A stretch of 64,000 nucleotides of DNA, taken from contig NZ_JAHAJN010000005.1 of the NCBI RefSeq assembly GCF_018372215.1, positions 1 to 64,000 of the forward strand. Reading direction: 5' to 3'. The stretch is from Negativicoccus succinicivorans (GTDB taxonomy: Bacteria > Bacillota > Negativicutes > Veillonellales > Negativicoccaceae). Below are positions 14,355 to 22,794 of this stretch, one piece after another; within the stretch, counting starts at the first letter, position 1; each line of letters starts with the position of its first letter. The notes under the pieces are model-generated. The model made no database searches. It saw only the letters and a list, made by a program, of their open reading frames with translations, and was not told where the DNA came from. The position numbers and the translations under genes were made by a program.

Positions 14355-17300
14355 TTATCCTAACACCCAATGGGCTCGACTGCCTGTTTCCGTCTTTTCG
14401 ATTTCCAAACGCGTATCAATACGCTGACGCAATTCTTCCACATGACTGATAATGCCGACAAGTCGACCTCCCTCACGTAAATCCGTCAAAATACGAATCG
14501 CTTCGTTTAACGCGTCCGCATCCAATGTCCCGAAACCTTCATCGACAAACACGGTATCCAAACGCAATCCCCCGGCATAGGCCTGCGCCGTATCGGCAAG
14601 CCCTAACGCAAGCGCGAGCGATGCTTGAAAAGTTTCACCACCCGAAAGTGTATTGGCGGGCCGGCGATCTCCGGTCCAAAAATCGTTGACTTCTAAATCC
14701 AAACCCGCCGCGCGACGTTGATCGGTCGCCGCTTGTGCACGCACAAGCTGGTACCGTCGGTGACTCATTTTTTCCAAGCGTACGTTGGCGGCCATGATGA
14801 CATCGTCAAGCAACGTCTGTAAAACATAACGCTGAAAACTCAAGCGACCCTGTTCACCGGTCACGCTGCTGCCATTCGCCAATTCGGATAAACGTCCCAC
14901 GACAGCCTGTTTCTGATCGAGTTTCGCAAATGTCTGCGCGTAGTTCTTCATTTTTTGCGCGGCGTCCGCCAATCGCTTGGCTTTTATGCCGAGCATCGTC
15001 GTCCGCTCCACCGCCGCTTTATGTTCCTTTTCGGCTTGGCTGACGGCCGCCATAACTTTTTCCAAGTCGGGCGTCGTCATGCCGTCCAGTTCTTTTTTTA
15101 TTTCCTCCAAACGGGTTTGGTTAGCGATGCAATCCGCTTGATATTTTTGAATTTCTTGCTGACGTTCGGTAATGGAGGGTCCCTGCGCAATCGCCTCGGC
15201 CAACAGCGTCATATCGGTAAAGCCCGATGCTTTGGCGCGCTCGAGCAATCCGTCGCGTTTCGTTTTATAGTTATGACGGCATTCTTCCAATAGCCTTGTC
15301 ACTTTTTCGTATTCTTGACGAAGATCCTGCTCCTTTTTTTGAACCTCTTTCGCCTTTGACGAAAATGCCTTTTCGCGCCGTTCGTAGTTTTCTATTTTCT
15401 CTCGCAACTGCACAACTTGCGCTTTCACCGACTCCGCATTTGTGAACTGTGGCGGAATCTGTCGTTGCGCTTCCTCAAGTTTGGTCGTTACCACCGTTCC
15501 CGCCGATTCGATTTTCGCAAGTTCTTCATTGATTTTTTGCAGTGTTTCGTTCGCTTTTTTCTCCTGCTCCTGTTGCGCGGTCAACTGCACTTTAACACGT
15601 TCAAATTCCGCTTGCGCAGCCGTTGCCTCTTGATGCTTCGCCTGCAGTTCGGTCTCCTGCTCTATAAGTTGTGTATCGGTAAGCGATGCCAACAAAGCAT
15701 CCGCCGCGTTCAACTCCTGTGCCAACAGGGATTCACGTTCCGTCAGCTGGCTCAAAAGCTGTTGCGTTGCCGCTAATTTTTCCTGCGCCAGCTTTTCTTC
15801 TTCCTGCGCATCTTGCCACGTTGCTTCATCCGGCATTTCCTCATCGGTCACCGCCGGTTGCGGATGATGCAGAGATCCGCATACCGGGCAGGGAGTGCCC
15901 GCCGTAAGTTCCGCGCCTAACCATGCCGCCCAGTTTTTTTCACGCAGATCGGCCAAGTGTTCCCGCTTTTTAACAACGTTTTGCAAAGCGGTTTGCTGCA
16001 AAGCAAGCGTGTTTTTCAGGGTTTCAATATCCCCTCTGACCGCGTCATGGTCTTGCTGACGTTTCCGATACGCTTGGTATTCCTTTTGCCGTCGTTTATG
16101 CGACGCCAATTTTTCTTCCCAAATCGGCTCTTTCTCTGCCAACTCACGAAGCGCATTCCCTTGCTCGGAAAGATCCGTGATGGCTTTCGCGATCCGTTCC
16201 GCTTCCGCCTGCGCCGCTTTTTGCCGCGCTTCCGCCGCAGCGTGTTTCTTTTGATTCTCTTCTTCTTGCCGTGTCAATTGCGCTACTTCATCAAACCAAC
16301 CGATGACTCTCGTTAACCGCTCTTGTTCCAGTTTATATTCACTTTGCGCAGAACGTTCCGCATCTAAAAATTCTTCCTCTTTTGCCCAGTAAAGAGTCTC
16401 CTCTTGCAGTTGTTTTAATTCCGGTTCCCACTCGCTTTGCTGCTTACGATATCGGGATCCCTTCGTTTGTTCATCGGTGAGCGCCTGCATGCTGTCGGCC
16501 ATTGTTGTTGCCTTTTGCCAACGCTCCAGTTCTGCGGCCTTTTCTTGCATCATTTCGGACTCGTCGGCAAGCTTTTTCTGCACAGCGAGCGCGATTTTTT
16601 CTTTGCTTTTAAGGTCTTGCCATGTCTGCGCTGCTTGCGCCGACTGCTGTGCTTCTTGGCGAGCTTTTGCCAAAACGAGCTCCGCGTCTTTCGCTTCGTT
16701 CCATTCCGCTTGGGTTATTTGTATGGCAGATTGCAATTCTTCTTCCGTGGTAACATTTTCCGCCCCCAAATCGCGTTCCCGATCGCGCTTCGCCTCTTCA
16801 AAAGATGACGCGAGCGCCTGAGCGCGCTCTTTCAATAACGACGCTACGCGGGCGGCGATTTCCGTCGCAAAAAGTTTGGCCAAAATCTGCTCTCGTTCCG
16901 CCGAGCTCGCCAATAAAAGTTGACGAAAATTCCCCTGCGGCAAAAGCACGACCTGACGGAACTGATCGACATCAAAACCGATCAGGTCCAAAATTTTGCC
17001 TTGCACATTGCGATCGCCCATCGATTCCAATTCCTTGCCGTCACCTGCGATCTTGACAAATTCCACTTTGGCGGGGCGCTCCGTTGTTCCCGTCCCCCGT
17101 TGTTTGCTCAGGCGTTGCGCCGGCTCACGCACGACACGATAGCAGGTATCGCCAAGCGCAAAATCAAGTTCCACCCGTGTCGGTAACGATGTCGGTGCGT
17201 ACGCACTGCGCATATTACGCGCGTCACGTTCGCTGCTGGTTTTGCCGTAAAGCGCAAAACAAATCGCGTCGAAAATCGTCGTCTTGCCCGCACCGGTCGG

Positions 17301-17405
17301 TCCGTGCACCAAAAAGAACTGCCGCTCACCGAGGCGCGTAAAATCAATTGTTTGCGCCGCCACATAGGGGCCGAACGCCTGCATCATCAAACGTAACGGT
17401 CTCAT
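14355..17405 (-). CDS. sbcC: Exonuclease SbcC subunit (SMC/Rad50-like ATPase)
   Basis: SbcC pairs with SbcD (Mre11-like) in a DNA-end processing nuclease that opens hairpins and palindromes. The 1016-residue product shows N-terminal Walker A GPTGAGKTTIFDAI (35-48), two long coiled-coil arms, a zinc hook CPVC at about residue 500, and C-terminal signature LSGGETFQASLALALGLAD with Walker B VFVDEGFGTLDAD. The ATG at 17405 overlaps the sbcD stop (ATGA). The alternative ATG six codons upstream lies in sbcD. Confidence 0.96.
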   Translation of the reverse strand: MRPLRLMMQAFGPYVAAQTIDFTRLGERQFFLVHGPTGAGKTTIFDAICFALYGKTSSERDARNMRSAYAPTSLPTRVELDFALGDTCYRVVREPAQRLSKQRGTGTTERPAKVEFVKIAGDGKELESMGDRNVQGKILDLIGFDVDQFRQVVLLPQGNFRQLLLASSAEREQILAKLFATEIAARVASLLKERAQALASSFEEAKRDRERDLGAENVTTEEELQSAIQITQAEWNEAKDAELVLAKARQEAQQSAQAAQTWQDLKSKEKIALAVQKKLADESEMMQEKAAELERWQKATTMADSMQALTDEQTKGSRYRKQQSEWEPELKQLQEETLYWAKEEEFLDAERSAQSEYKLEQERLTRVIGWFDEVAQLTRQEEENQKKHAAAEARQKAAQAEAERIAKAITDLSEQGNALRELAEKEPIWEEKLASHKRRQKEYQAYRKRQQDHDAVRGDIETLKNTLALQQTALQNVVKKREHLADLREKNWAAWLGAELTAGTPCPVCGSLHHPQPAVTDEEMPDEATWQDAQEEEKLAQEKLAATQQLLSQLTERESLLAQELNAADALLASLTDTQLIEQETELQAKHQEATAAQAEFERVKVQLTAQQEQEKKANETLQKINEELAKIESAGTVVTTKLEEAQRQIPPQFTNAESVKAQVVQLREKIENYERREKAFSSKAKEVQKKEQDLRQEYEKVTRLLEECRHNYKTKRDGLLERAKASGFTDMTLLAEAIAQGPSITERQQEIQKYQADCIANQTRLEEIKKELDGMTTPDLEKVMAAVSQAEKEHKAAVERTTMLGIKAKRLADAAQKMKNYAQTFAKLDQKQAVVGRLSELANGSSVTGEQGRLSFQRYVLQTLLDDVIMAANVRLEKMSHRRYQLVRAQAATDQRRAAGLDLEVNDFWTGDRRPANTLSGGETFQASLALALGLADTAQAYAGGLRLDTVFVDEGFGTLDADALNEAIRILTDLREGGRLVGIISHVEELRQRIDTRLEIEKTETGSRAHWVLG

Positions 17406-18523
17406 GACTCCGCCTCCTGCCACACTTCGGCCATAACCTGCGCCTCGGTTTCATCGAGCGGCCGACCGCCGACATCCTCGATAAATTGCGCAAACATATC
17501 CGTATAGGTTAACCGACGAATGTCCGCTGTGGTGCGTTCCCCCTGCTGCGCTTTGAGGCCGATCGGTTCCAGGGCCAGCACGTTCGGAAATTTTTCGCGC
17601 AGCCGGCTCATCGCGGCCAGCACCGGCGCTTCATCCGTCAGTCGTAATAGCAAGTAATCATCACTCGACGGCGTAAGGTCGCCCATAAGTTCCTGAAACG
17701 CGCCCGTGATGATGCGCAAATCACGACGCTTGCGCAAGGTGACACTCTCCCGCCGCACCGCTCCCGCCGCATCAATCTCGACCAAATCAACGCTTTTCTG
17801 CTGTTCCGCTTCGTTGAAGGAGTATTTTAACAAAGAGCCGCTGTAACGCAATTTACCCTCCGCCATAGTTTGCGGTCGATGTAAATGTCCGAGCATCGTG
17901 TAGTGAAAGTGTTGGAATGCATCCGTTCCTACCTGTGACGATCCGCCGACGGAAAGCGGCCGTTCCGAATCCGACGGACTGCCGCCGGCCACAAAGGCAT
18001 GCGCCACGGCAATACGCCGGGCCGATGACGGTACCTGCTGCAACAGACGCTCTGCCTGCACGCGGAATAAGCTGTCATAATCACGCACCTGCGGTTCATC
18101 GTATTTGATTCGTATCGTAGCCGGATCGGCAAACGCAAACGGGCAAAAATACACCGGTCCCGCCGCATCATGAAGCACAAGCGGCGCGGTATCGGCTTCG
18201 GCCATGCCGTAAATATAGACACCGCTTTCGCGCAAAAGCCGCGACCCGTACGACAAGCGATCGGTGCTGTCGTGATTACCGCTGATCGCAATCAAAGGAA
18301 TATCGGCGTAGCTTAATTCCGTAACCATATCATCCCATAAATGCACGGCATCCGTAGGCGGCACTGCGCGGTCATAGATATCGCCCGCCACCACCACAGC
18401 GTCCGGTCGGTAGTCACGCACCAATGCGCTGAAATCTTGCAGCGTGTACGCCTGATCTTCCGTCAAGTAACGTTCATAAAAAATTCGTCCTAAATGCCAA
18501 TCGGCCGTATGAATAATGCGCAT
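17402..18523 (-). CDS. sbcD: Exonuclease SbcD subunit (Mre11-like)
   Basis: The 373-residue calcineurin-like nuclease has the metallophosphoesterase motifs HTADWHLG (5-12), AGDIYDR (45-51), ISGNHDS (79-85) and MLGHLHRPQ with the catalytic histidines, then a C-terminal capping domain. It is the first gene of the sbcDC operon. An extended -10 TGATATAAT is located just upstream (18550-18558). Confidence 0.96.
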   Translation of the reverse strand: MRIIHTADWHLGRIFYERYLTEDQAYTLQDFSALVRDYRPDAVVVAGDIYDRAVPPTDAVHLWDDMVTELSYADIPLIAISGNHDSTDRLSYGSRLLRESGVYIYGMAEADTAPLVLHDAAGPVYFCPFAFADPATIRIKYDEPQVRDYDSLFRVQAERLLQQVPSSARRIAVAHAFVAGGSPSDSERPLSVGGSSQVGTDAFQHFHYTMLGHLHRPQTMAEGKLRYSGSLLKYSFNEAEQQKSVDLVEIDAAGAVRRESVTLRKRRDLRIITGAFQELMGDLTPSSDDYLLLRLTDEAPVLAAMSRLREKFPNVLALEPIGLKAQQGERTTADIRRLTYTDMFAQFIEDVGGRPLDETEAQVMAEVWQEAES

Positions 18524-18549
18524 AGCAGCTCCTTTAATGTGTTTTTTTT

Positions 18550-18558
18550 ATTATATCA
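18550..18558 (-). promoter_or_regulatory. Extended -10 of the sbcDC operon
   Basis: TGATATAAT on the minus strand, about 27 bases upstream of the sbcD start; no clear -35. Confidence 0.5.
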
Positions 18559-18622
18559 TCGAGGCTCTTTTACCGATGCGTGGGAATGATGAATAACTTA
18601 TGATTTACTAAAATACGATTAT

Positions 18623-18649
18623 AAAAAATCCCCCGAAGGGGATTTTTTT
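18623..18649. terminator. Intrinsic terminator after the 196-residue exported protein gene
   Basis: AAAAAATCCCC-CGAA-GGGGATTTTTT overlaps the stop codon at 18648 and gives a T-run on the minus strand. Confidence 0.92.
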
Positions 18650-19238
18650 ATGACAATGTTAAAACGATTGTCTCCAATAATCTTGTTTGTACTTCCGTTG
18701 CCGCGGACACTTTACCGTTGCGCTGATCATATGCCAACGCTTCCGTGTTCGGCAAAAGCAGCCGTGTTTTGTCATGGCTCCGATAGACCAAAAGGCGCTG
18801 CGGTATAGTAAGGGCAAGATCCGGATGTTCGCGCCACAATGATTCCGCTTGCGGGTCGTGGTACTCGATCATCCAAAAAGGATTGTTCTCATCCCCCATT
18901 GTGGTAAGCGTCACCGCTGTATAACCGGCTTGCTCCAGCGCCGTTAACAGACAAGGCACCCATTTCTGCGGTTCGGTTTTAAGCGTCACTTCATACGCAT
19001 TGCGACCGACGCGTTCGCCTTGCAAACCGGCTTGTTGTAAAATGGTAAAGCTTTTTTCAAACTGCGGGTAGCGCGTGTCATAACGATCTCTTTCACTCGG
19101 AATGTCGGTATAAATTCCACCGCTGACGCCGTGATGATGACCGAAACCGATGCCGATCCCGAAATTTACCGCGCCTGTTGTCATTGTTACACCAAAAGAC
19201 AAACCAACCGCTAATACCAAATATTTCCACCGTCGCAT
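18648..19238 (-). CDS. Exported protein of unknown function
   Basis: I do not recognise this 196-residue protein. It begins with a typical Sec signal peptide (MRRWKYLVLAVGLSFGVTMT, cleavage probably near TTGA at about 20-23). A glycine/histidine-rich stretch follows (FGIGIGFGHHHG, 26-37), then a mixed alpha/beta region without cysteine pairs or a lipobox. A small domain around FTILQQAGLQGERVGRNAYE and ALEQAGYTAVTLTTMGDE could be a stress or envelope domain, but no enzyme motif is visible. It is a single-gene unit with a terminator. Function not assigned. Confidence 0.7.
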   Translation of the reverse strand: MRRWKYLVLAVGLSFGVTMTTGAVNFGIGIGFGHHHGVSGGIYTDIPSERDRYDTRYPQFEKSFTILQQAGLQGERVGRNAYEVTLKTEPQKWVPCLLTALEQAGYTAVTLTTMGDENNPFWMIEYHDPQAESLWREHPDLALTIPQRLLVYRSHDKTRLLLPNTEALAYDQRNGKVSAATEVQTRLLETIVLTLS

Positions 19239-19273
19239 CGTATCACCCCTTTGGAAAGTTTATATTTTCAGTA

Positions 19274-19285
19274 TAGCACAAATTA
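19274..19285 (-). promoter_or_regulatory. Putative extended -10 for the exported protein gene
   Basis: TGCTATACT on the minus strand lies about 30-40 bases upstream of the gene, followed by an AAAGGGG ribosome site. The -35 is weak. Confidence 0.4.
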
Positions 19286-19319
19286 ATATATGAATTTATG
19301 CATGATTTTATCTCATCTC

Positions 19320-19328
19320 ATGATATAA
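19320..19328 (+). promoter_or_regulatory. Extended -10 of the DEAD-box helicase gene
   Basis: TGATATAAT (19320-19328), about 30 bases upstream of the ATG and its AAAGGAGG site. Confidence 0.55.
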
Positions 19329-19358
19329 TAGATATTTGATGAATAAAGGAGGAAATAG

Positions 19359-20903
19359 ATGTTAGAAGAATTTATCAATTTGAAAATATCCAAACCGATT
19401 ATTACCGCCCTGAATGAAATGGGTTTTGAAGAGCCGACACCGATCCAGCGCGAGGCCATTCCGATCGCTTTGAGCGGCCGTGATATGATCGGCCAGGCAC
19501 AAACCGGTACGGGTAAAACGGCGGCATTCGGTATTCCGATGCTGGAACGTGTACCGGCCAAAGGGGAAGGTCCGTTTGCCCTTGTGCTGGCGCCGACACG
19601 TGAGCTTGCCATTCAATCGGCAGAAGAAATCAATCGCTTGGCGCAACACTTGCCGCACTGGGCGTTGCCGATTTACGGCGGTCAGGACATGGGCCGTCAA
19701 TTGCGCAGTCTTAACAAACGTCCGCCGATTATTGTTGCGACACCGGGTCGTCTGATGGATCACATGGAGCGCGGAACCATCTCACTCGACAATATCCGGC
19801 TCGTTGTGCTTGACGAAGCGGATGAAATGCTCAACATGGGCTTCATCGATGACATTAACAAAATCGTCAGCGCTACGCCGGAGGATCGGCAAACGCTGCT
19901 GTTCTCCGCCACGATGCCGAATGCCATTCGTGAATTGGCTGACAAATTTCTGACGGAACCGGAACATGTCACTATGAAGATGAAAGAAGTGACCATTGAT
20001 CTGATTGACCAGGACTACATTGAAGTAGCGGAACGCCAGAAATTCGATGTACTCTGCCGCCTTTTGGATATGCAGGATCCGACGCTTGCGATTATTTTCG
20101 GCCGCACCAAACGGCGCGTCGATGAAGTAACCGAAGCATTAAAGAAACGCGGTTATACGGCGGAAGGTTTGCACGGTGACTTGTCGCAGGCGAAACGTGA
20201 TAAAGTCATGCGTCAATTCCGTGAAAATACGATTGATCTTTTGGTCGCTACCGATGTGGCGGCGCGCGGTCTTGATATCAGCGGCGTAACGCATGTCTAC
20301 AACTACGATATGCCGCAGGATCCGGAAAGCTACGTGCACCGCGTCGGACGTACCGGTCGCGCCGGTCAGGCCGGTTTGGCAACGACATTTGTCGTACCGC
20401 GCGAAATGGAACATTTGCGCGCGATCGAACATTTGATTCGTCGTCGTATTGCCCGTCGCGCTATTCCCAGTCTGTCTCAAGTTATTGAAAGCAACCGTAA
20501 AAATGCGTTGACCAATTTGGTGCGTACTGCGGAACAGGACAACTTGGACGGTTTCCATGCCTCTGCGGAGGAATTATTGCGTGAGTTGGATTCCGTTACA
20601 TTGGTCGCGGCGGCGATTAAGTTACTGACGGAAGAACCGGACACTACGCCGGTCAACATCACGGCGGAACGTCCGCTCGTCCGCAAAAAAGGTAATTTTG
20701 CGCATCGCGGCCCGCGCTCGGGACAAAATCAGCGTAGCGGCGGAAAGCGCAATTTCAGTCGCGGCAAACGTCGCGAACGCAGTGATCGCAGTGATCGCAG
20801 TGATCGCAATGATCGTAACGACCGCGGCTACAAATCCACTTCGCGCAAAGGCGGCAAGAAAAAGAAATTCACCTCCGGTTTTGAACCGTACTTCCGTGAT
20901 TGA
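19359..20903 (+). CDS. DEAD-box ATP-dependent RNA helicase
   Basis: This is a 514-residue superfamily 2 RNA helicase similar to CshA/DeaD. The Q motif FEEPTPIQ (23-30), Walker A AQTGTGKT (47-54), PTREL, TPGRL, DEAD (about 152-155), SAT, and the C-terminal motifs ATDVAARGLDI and HRVGRTGRAG are all present. A basic low-complexity tail (about 440-514) is rich in Arg/Gly/Ser and includes a run of (S/N)DR triplets encoded by a 9-bp tandem repeat. Such tails bind RNA, and these helicases act in mRNA decay, ribosome assembly and cold adaptation. It is a single-gene unit on the plus strand, against the general strand trend. Confidence 0.93.
   Translation: MLEEFINLKISKPIITALNEMGFEEPTPIQREAIPIALSGRDMIGQAQTGTGKTAAFGIPMLERVPAKGEGPFALVLAPTRELAIQSAEEINRLAQHLPHWALPIYGGQDMGRQLRSLNKRPPIIVATPGRLMDHMERGTISLDNIRLVVLDEADEMLNMGFIDDINKIVSATPEDRQTLLFSATMPNAIRELADKFLTEPEHVTMKMKEVTIDLIDQDYIEVAERQKFDVLCRLLDMQDPTLAIIFGRTKRRVDEVTEALKKRGYTAEGLHGDLSQAKRDKVMRQFRENTIDLLVATDVAARGLDISGVTHVYNYDMPQDPESYVHRVGRTGRAGQAGLATTFVVPREMEHLRAIEHLIRRRIARRAIPSLSQVIESNRKNALTNLVRTAEQDNLDGFHASAEELLRELDSVTLVAAAIKLLTEEPDTTPVNITAERPLVRKKGNFAHRGPRSGQNQRSGGKRNFSRGKRRERSDRSDRSDRNDRNDRGYKSTSRKGGKKKKFTSGFEPYFRD
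20781..20825 (+). repeat. 9-bp tandem repeat in the helicase tail
   Basis: AGTGATCGC occurs three times without change from 20781, then two diverged copies (AATGATCGT, AACGACCGC). It encodes Ser/Asn-Asp-Arg triplets. Copy number could vary between strains. Confidence 0.9.
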
Positions 20904-20910
20904 TTGATAA

Positions 20911-20947
20911 GCAATAAAAAAGACGCTTGCGCGTCTTTTTTTATTGC
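20911..20947. terminator. Bidirectional terminator between helicase and ATP-grasp genes
   Basis: GCAATAAAAAAGACGC-TTGC-GCGTCTTTTTTTATTGC forms a very long stem shared by two convergent genes and overlaps the stop at 20941. Confidence 0.92.
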
Positions 20948-21717
20948 TCCGCAGCGGATTCTGTATCGCTATCCTGCGTTTCTGTTTCCTTTTGATATTC
21001 CCTTGCCAAATCGGCTGTCAGCTCCTGCCAACGTGCCGTCAGAAGCTGCGCATAGGGTACCGGCGGCAAACCGTAATTTCCTAACCCGAAACCGTCGTTA
21101 ACTTCCACCAGTAATGTGCGGCCTTCGCTGTCCACACCGAAATCGATGGCATAACCGCGCGGTGCGGAGTGGTACGCTGCGATCGCGCGCTGAATAATAT
21201 CTACATCCGGCGTGATATCCCATTTACCTTTATACCAGAACATTCCGAGCGGCACTCCGTCGCAAACATAGACGCGCCACTCCGAAACAAATTCCACTTT
21301 TTCACTGCACCAAACGTCAATATCCGAAACAAAACCGCCGAGCTTTACCAAATCACTTGTTTCTTCTAGGACAGTGCCGATAAAGCGTTTCGTTTCTTTG
21401 CGCGGCTTGATAAATACGCGCCACAATGACGGATCATTCGTAATCGTAAAAAGCGTGGACGGCCAAATTTTCCGCCCGAGAAATTCCTGCAGTTCTTCCG
21501 GATAATCCAAATTCGGACATTCGATGTCCCAGCCCGTTAAGAGATCGTGCAAATCCTGTTCACTGCCGACAATGACCGTGGCCGGATCCACCGCTTGTAA
21601 GGCATGCACGGTGGTGTAAAAGTCCACATCTCCCAGTTTTTTGAACCCTTCATAGGCGATGTGCATATGATGGTCGTAGAGTAAACCGTCATGATTTTTG
21701 CGCAATAACGCTTTCAT
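20941..21717 (-). CDS. ATP-grasp domain protein (DUF4343-like)
   Basis: The 258-residue protein looks like an ATP-grasp-fold protein of the DUF4343 type. The second half has FIKPRKETKRFIGTVLEE, EWRVYVCDGVPLGMFWYKGKW and the metal-binding DFGVDSEGRTLLVEVNDGFGLGNYG, where the Asp/Glu/Asn pattern fits Mg-ATP coordination. Its substrate is unknown. The C-terminal 20 residues are acidic and disordered. I start at ATG 21717, preceded by GGAAAGGAG; the frame runs further upstream but without a ribosome site. The upstream region contains the CTTTTGTG inverted repeat at 21799-21818. Confidence 0.78.
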   Translation of the reverse strand: MKALLRKNHDGLLYDHHMHIAYEGFKKLGDVDFYTTVHALQAVDPATVIVGSEQDLHDLLTGWDIECPNLDYPEELQEFLGRKIWPSTLFTITNDPSLWRVFIKPRKETKRFIGTVLEETSDLVKLGGFVSDIDVWCSEKVEFVSEWRVYVCDGVPLGMFWYKGKWDITPDVDIIQRAIAAYHSAPRGYAIDFGVDSEGRTLLVEVNDGFGLGNYGLPPVPYAQLLTARWQELTADLAREYQKETETQDSDTESAAEQ

Positions 21718-21798
21718 GCCGCTCTCCTTTCCTCTTGCACGCTTGTATAGTTTACCTGCCCGCAAAGGGAAGGTTTATATTCGAGTTTATTTTACCAT

Positions 21799-21818
21799 CT
21801 TTTGTGCTCTCACAAAAG
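21799..21818. repeat. 20-bp inverted repeat upstream of the ATP-grasp gene
   Basis: CTTTTGTG-CTCT-CACAAAAG is a perfect inverted repeat 80-100 bases upstream of the ATP-grasp start. On the minus strand the putative promoter elements TTGTGA and TAAAAT overlap it, so it could be an operator. It could alternatively be a hairpin in RNA from the tmRNA side. Confidence 0.55.
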
Positions 21819-21837
21819 TTTCGCAATGGCGATAAAT

Positions 21838-21884
21838 AAAGAAACAATTCATTTACGTCGGTTCCGCAAAAGAATTGTTTCTTT
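21838..21884 (-). terminator. Probable tmRNA terminator
   Basis: On the minus strand AAAGAAACAATTCTTTTGCG pairs with CGTAAATGAATTGTTTCTTT (20 bp with few wobbles/mismatches, 7-base loop), followed by TTATTTATC. It lies 50 bases after the 3' end of tmRNA. Confidence 0.7.
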
Positions 21885-21934
21885 CCATTTTTATCGATTT
21901 ATCCTATGCCAAATGCATTTGGCGTGTAATTGCA

Positions 21935-22276
21935 TGGTGGAGACGAGGGGAGTCGAACCCCTGTCCAAAAGTATTGCCCTAACAACCGCTCCGGGTGCAG
22001 TTCATGATCGGGATTTCGCAGCGGCTTCGCTCATGAACAAGCCGACCGCCGCTAGACTGAAGAGTTTCCGCTAACGTGCGTCAGTCGCGCGCGTTAACGT
22101 ATCCTACCGGTTGACGCCGAGCTTATGCCGTAGGAAAACATAAGGCGGCGTGGCATTAAGCTGCCAGTGCAAATTCGTTGTTTGCGTGTAAGTTAAGTCC
22201 GGTGTTTAACGGGATGACCGGGATCCCGACCCGCTGTCATTAGCACAACTACTCCTGTCGAAACCAGTGCGTCCCC
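21935..22276 (-). ncRNA. ssrA: Transfer-messenger RNA (tmRNA)
   Basis: tmRNA rescues stalled ribosomes together with SmpB. The 342-base RNA begins GGGGACG, ends CGTCTCC-A-CCA and carries the T-arm GGGTTCGACTCCC. The tag frame begins at the resume codon GCA and reads GCA AAC AAC GAA TTT GCA CTG GCA GCT TAA, giving ANNEFALAA, the typical ClpXP degron ending LAA. It lies directly downstream of smpB. Its own promoter is at 22291-22319. Confidence 0.97.
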
Positions 22277-22290
22277 GAAGTAGTAAGTGT

Positions 22291-22319
22291 AGCATACCAC
22301 AATCGTTTTGTTTGTTCAA
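22291..22319 (-). promoter_or_regulatory. Promoter of ssrA
   Basis: -35 TTGAAC (22314-22319) and -10 TATGCT (22291-22296) with a 17-base spacer on the minus strand. The -35 overlaps the smpB stop codon. Confidence 0.75.
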
Positions 22320-22780
22320 GCATGCCGCGCGGCAAGGGCACGATCCATATCGCGCTTCGCACTTTTTTCCGCTAAGTCGCGGCGTTTATCATAATTCTTT
22401 TTACCGGTGCAAAGGCCCAATTTAACTTTCACTTTGCCACGCGACCAATATAACGAGAGCGGAATGAGCGTGTAACCCTTTTGCTGCACTTTGCCGAACA
22501 AGCGGTGGATCTCACTTTTATGCATCAAAAGCTTGCGGTTACGCAACGGGTCCTGATTGAACCGATTGCCCTGTTCGTAAGGGCTGATATGCACGTTGTA
22601 AAGCCACAGCTCGCCTTGATGTATCCTGACGAACCCGTCTTTTAAATTCACCTTGCCGGCACGCAGGGATTTAACTTCCGTTCCAAAAAGAGCAAGGCCG
22701 GCTTCATACGTTTCGTGCACAAAGTAATCGTGTCTTGCCTTGCGGTTATCTGTAATTTGTCGTGTATTCTCGCGCGCCAT
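22316..22780 (-). CDS. smpB: SsrA-binding protein SmpB
   Basis: SmpB delivers tmRNA to stalled ribosomes. The 154-residue protein has the OB-fold core (KARHDYFVHETYEAGLALFGTEVKSLR), the GYTLIPLSLYW strand and the basic C-terminal tail (KKNYDKRRDLAEKSAKRDMDR). It lies between rnr and ssrA; RNase R, SmpB and tmRNA act in the same pathway, so this is a functional cluster. Confidence 0.97.
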   Translation of the reverse strand: MARENTRQITDNRKARHDYFVHETYEAGLALFGTEVKSLRAGKVNLKDGFVRIHQGELWLYNVHISPYEQGNRFNQDPLRNRKLLMHKSEIHRLFGKVQQKGYTLIPLSLYWSRGKVKVKLGLCTGKKNYDKRRDLAEKSAKRDMDRALAARHA

Positions 22781-22794
22781 ATTTCCTCCGTTTA

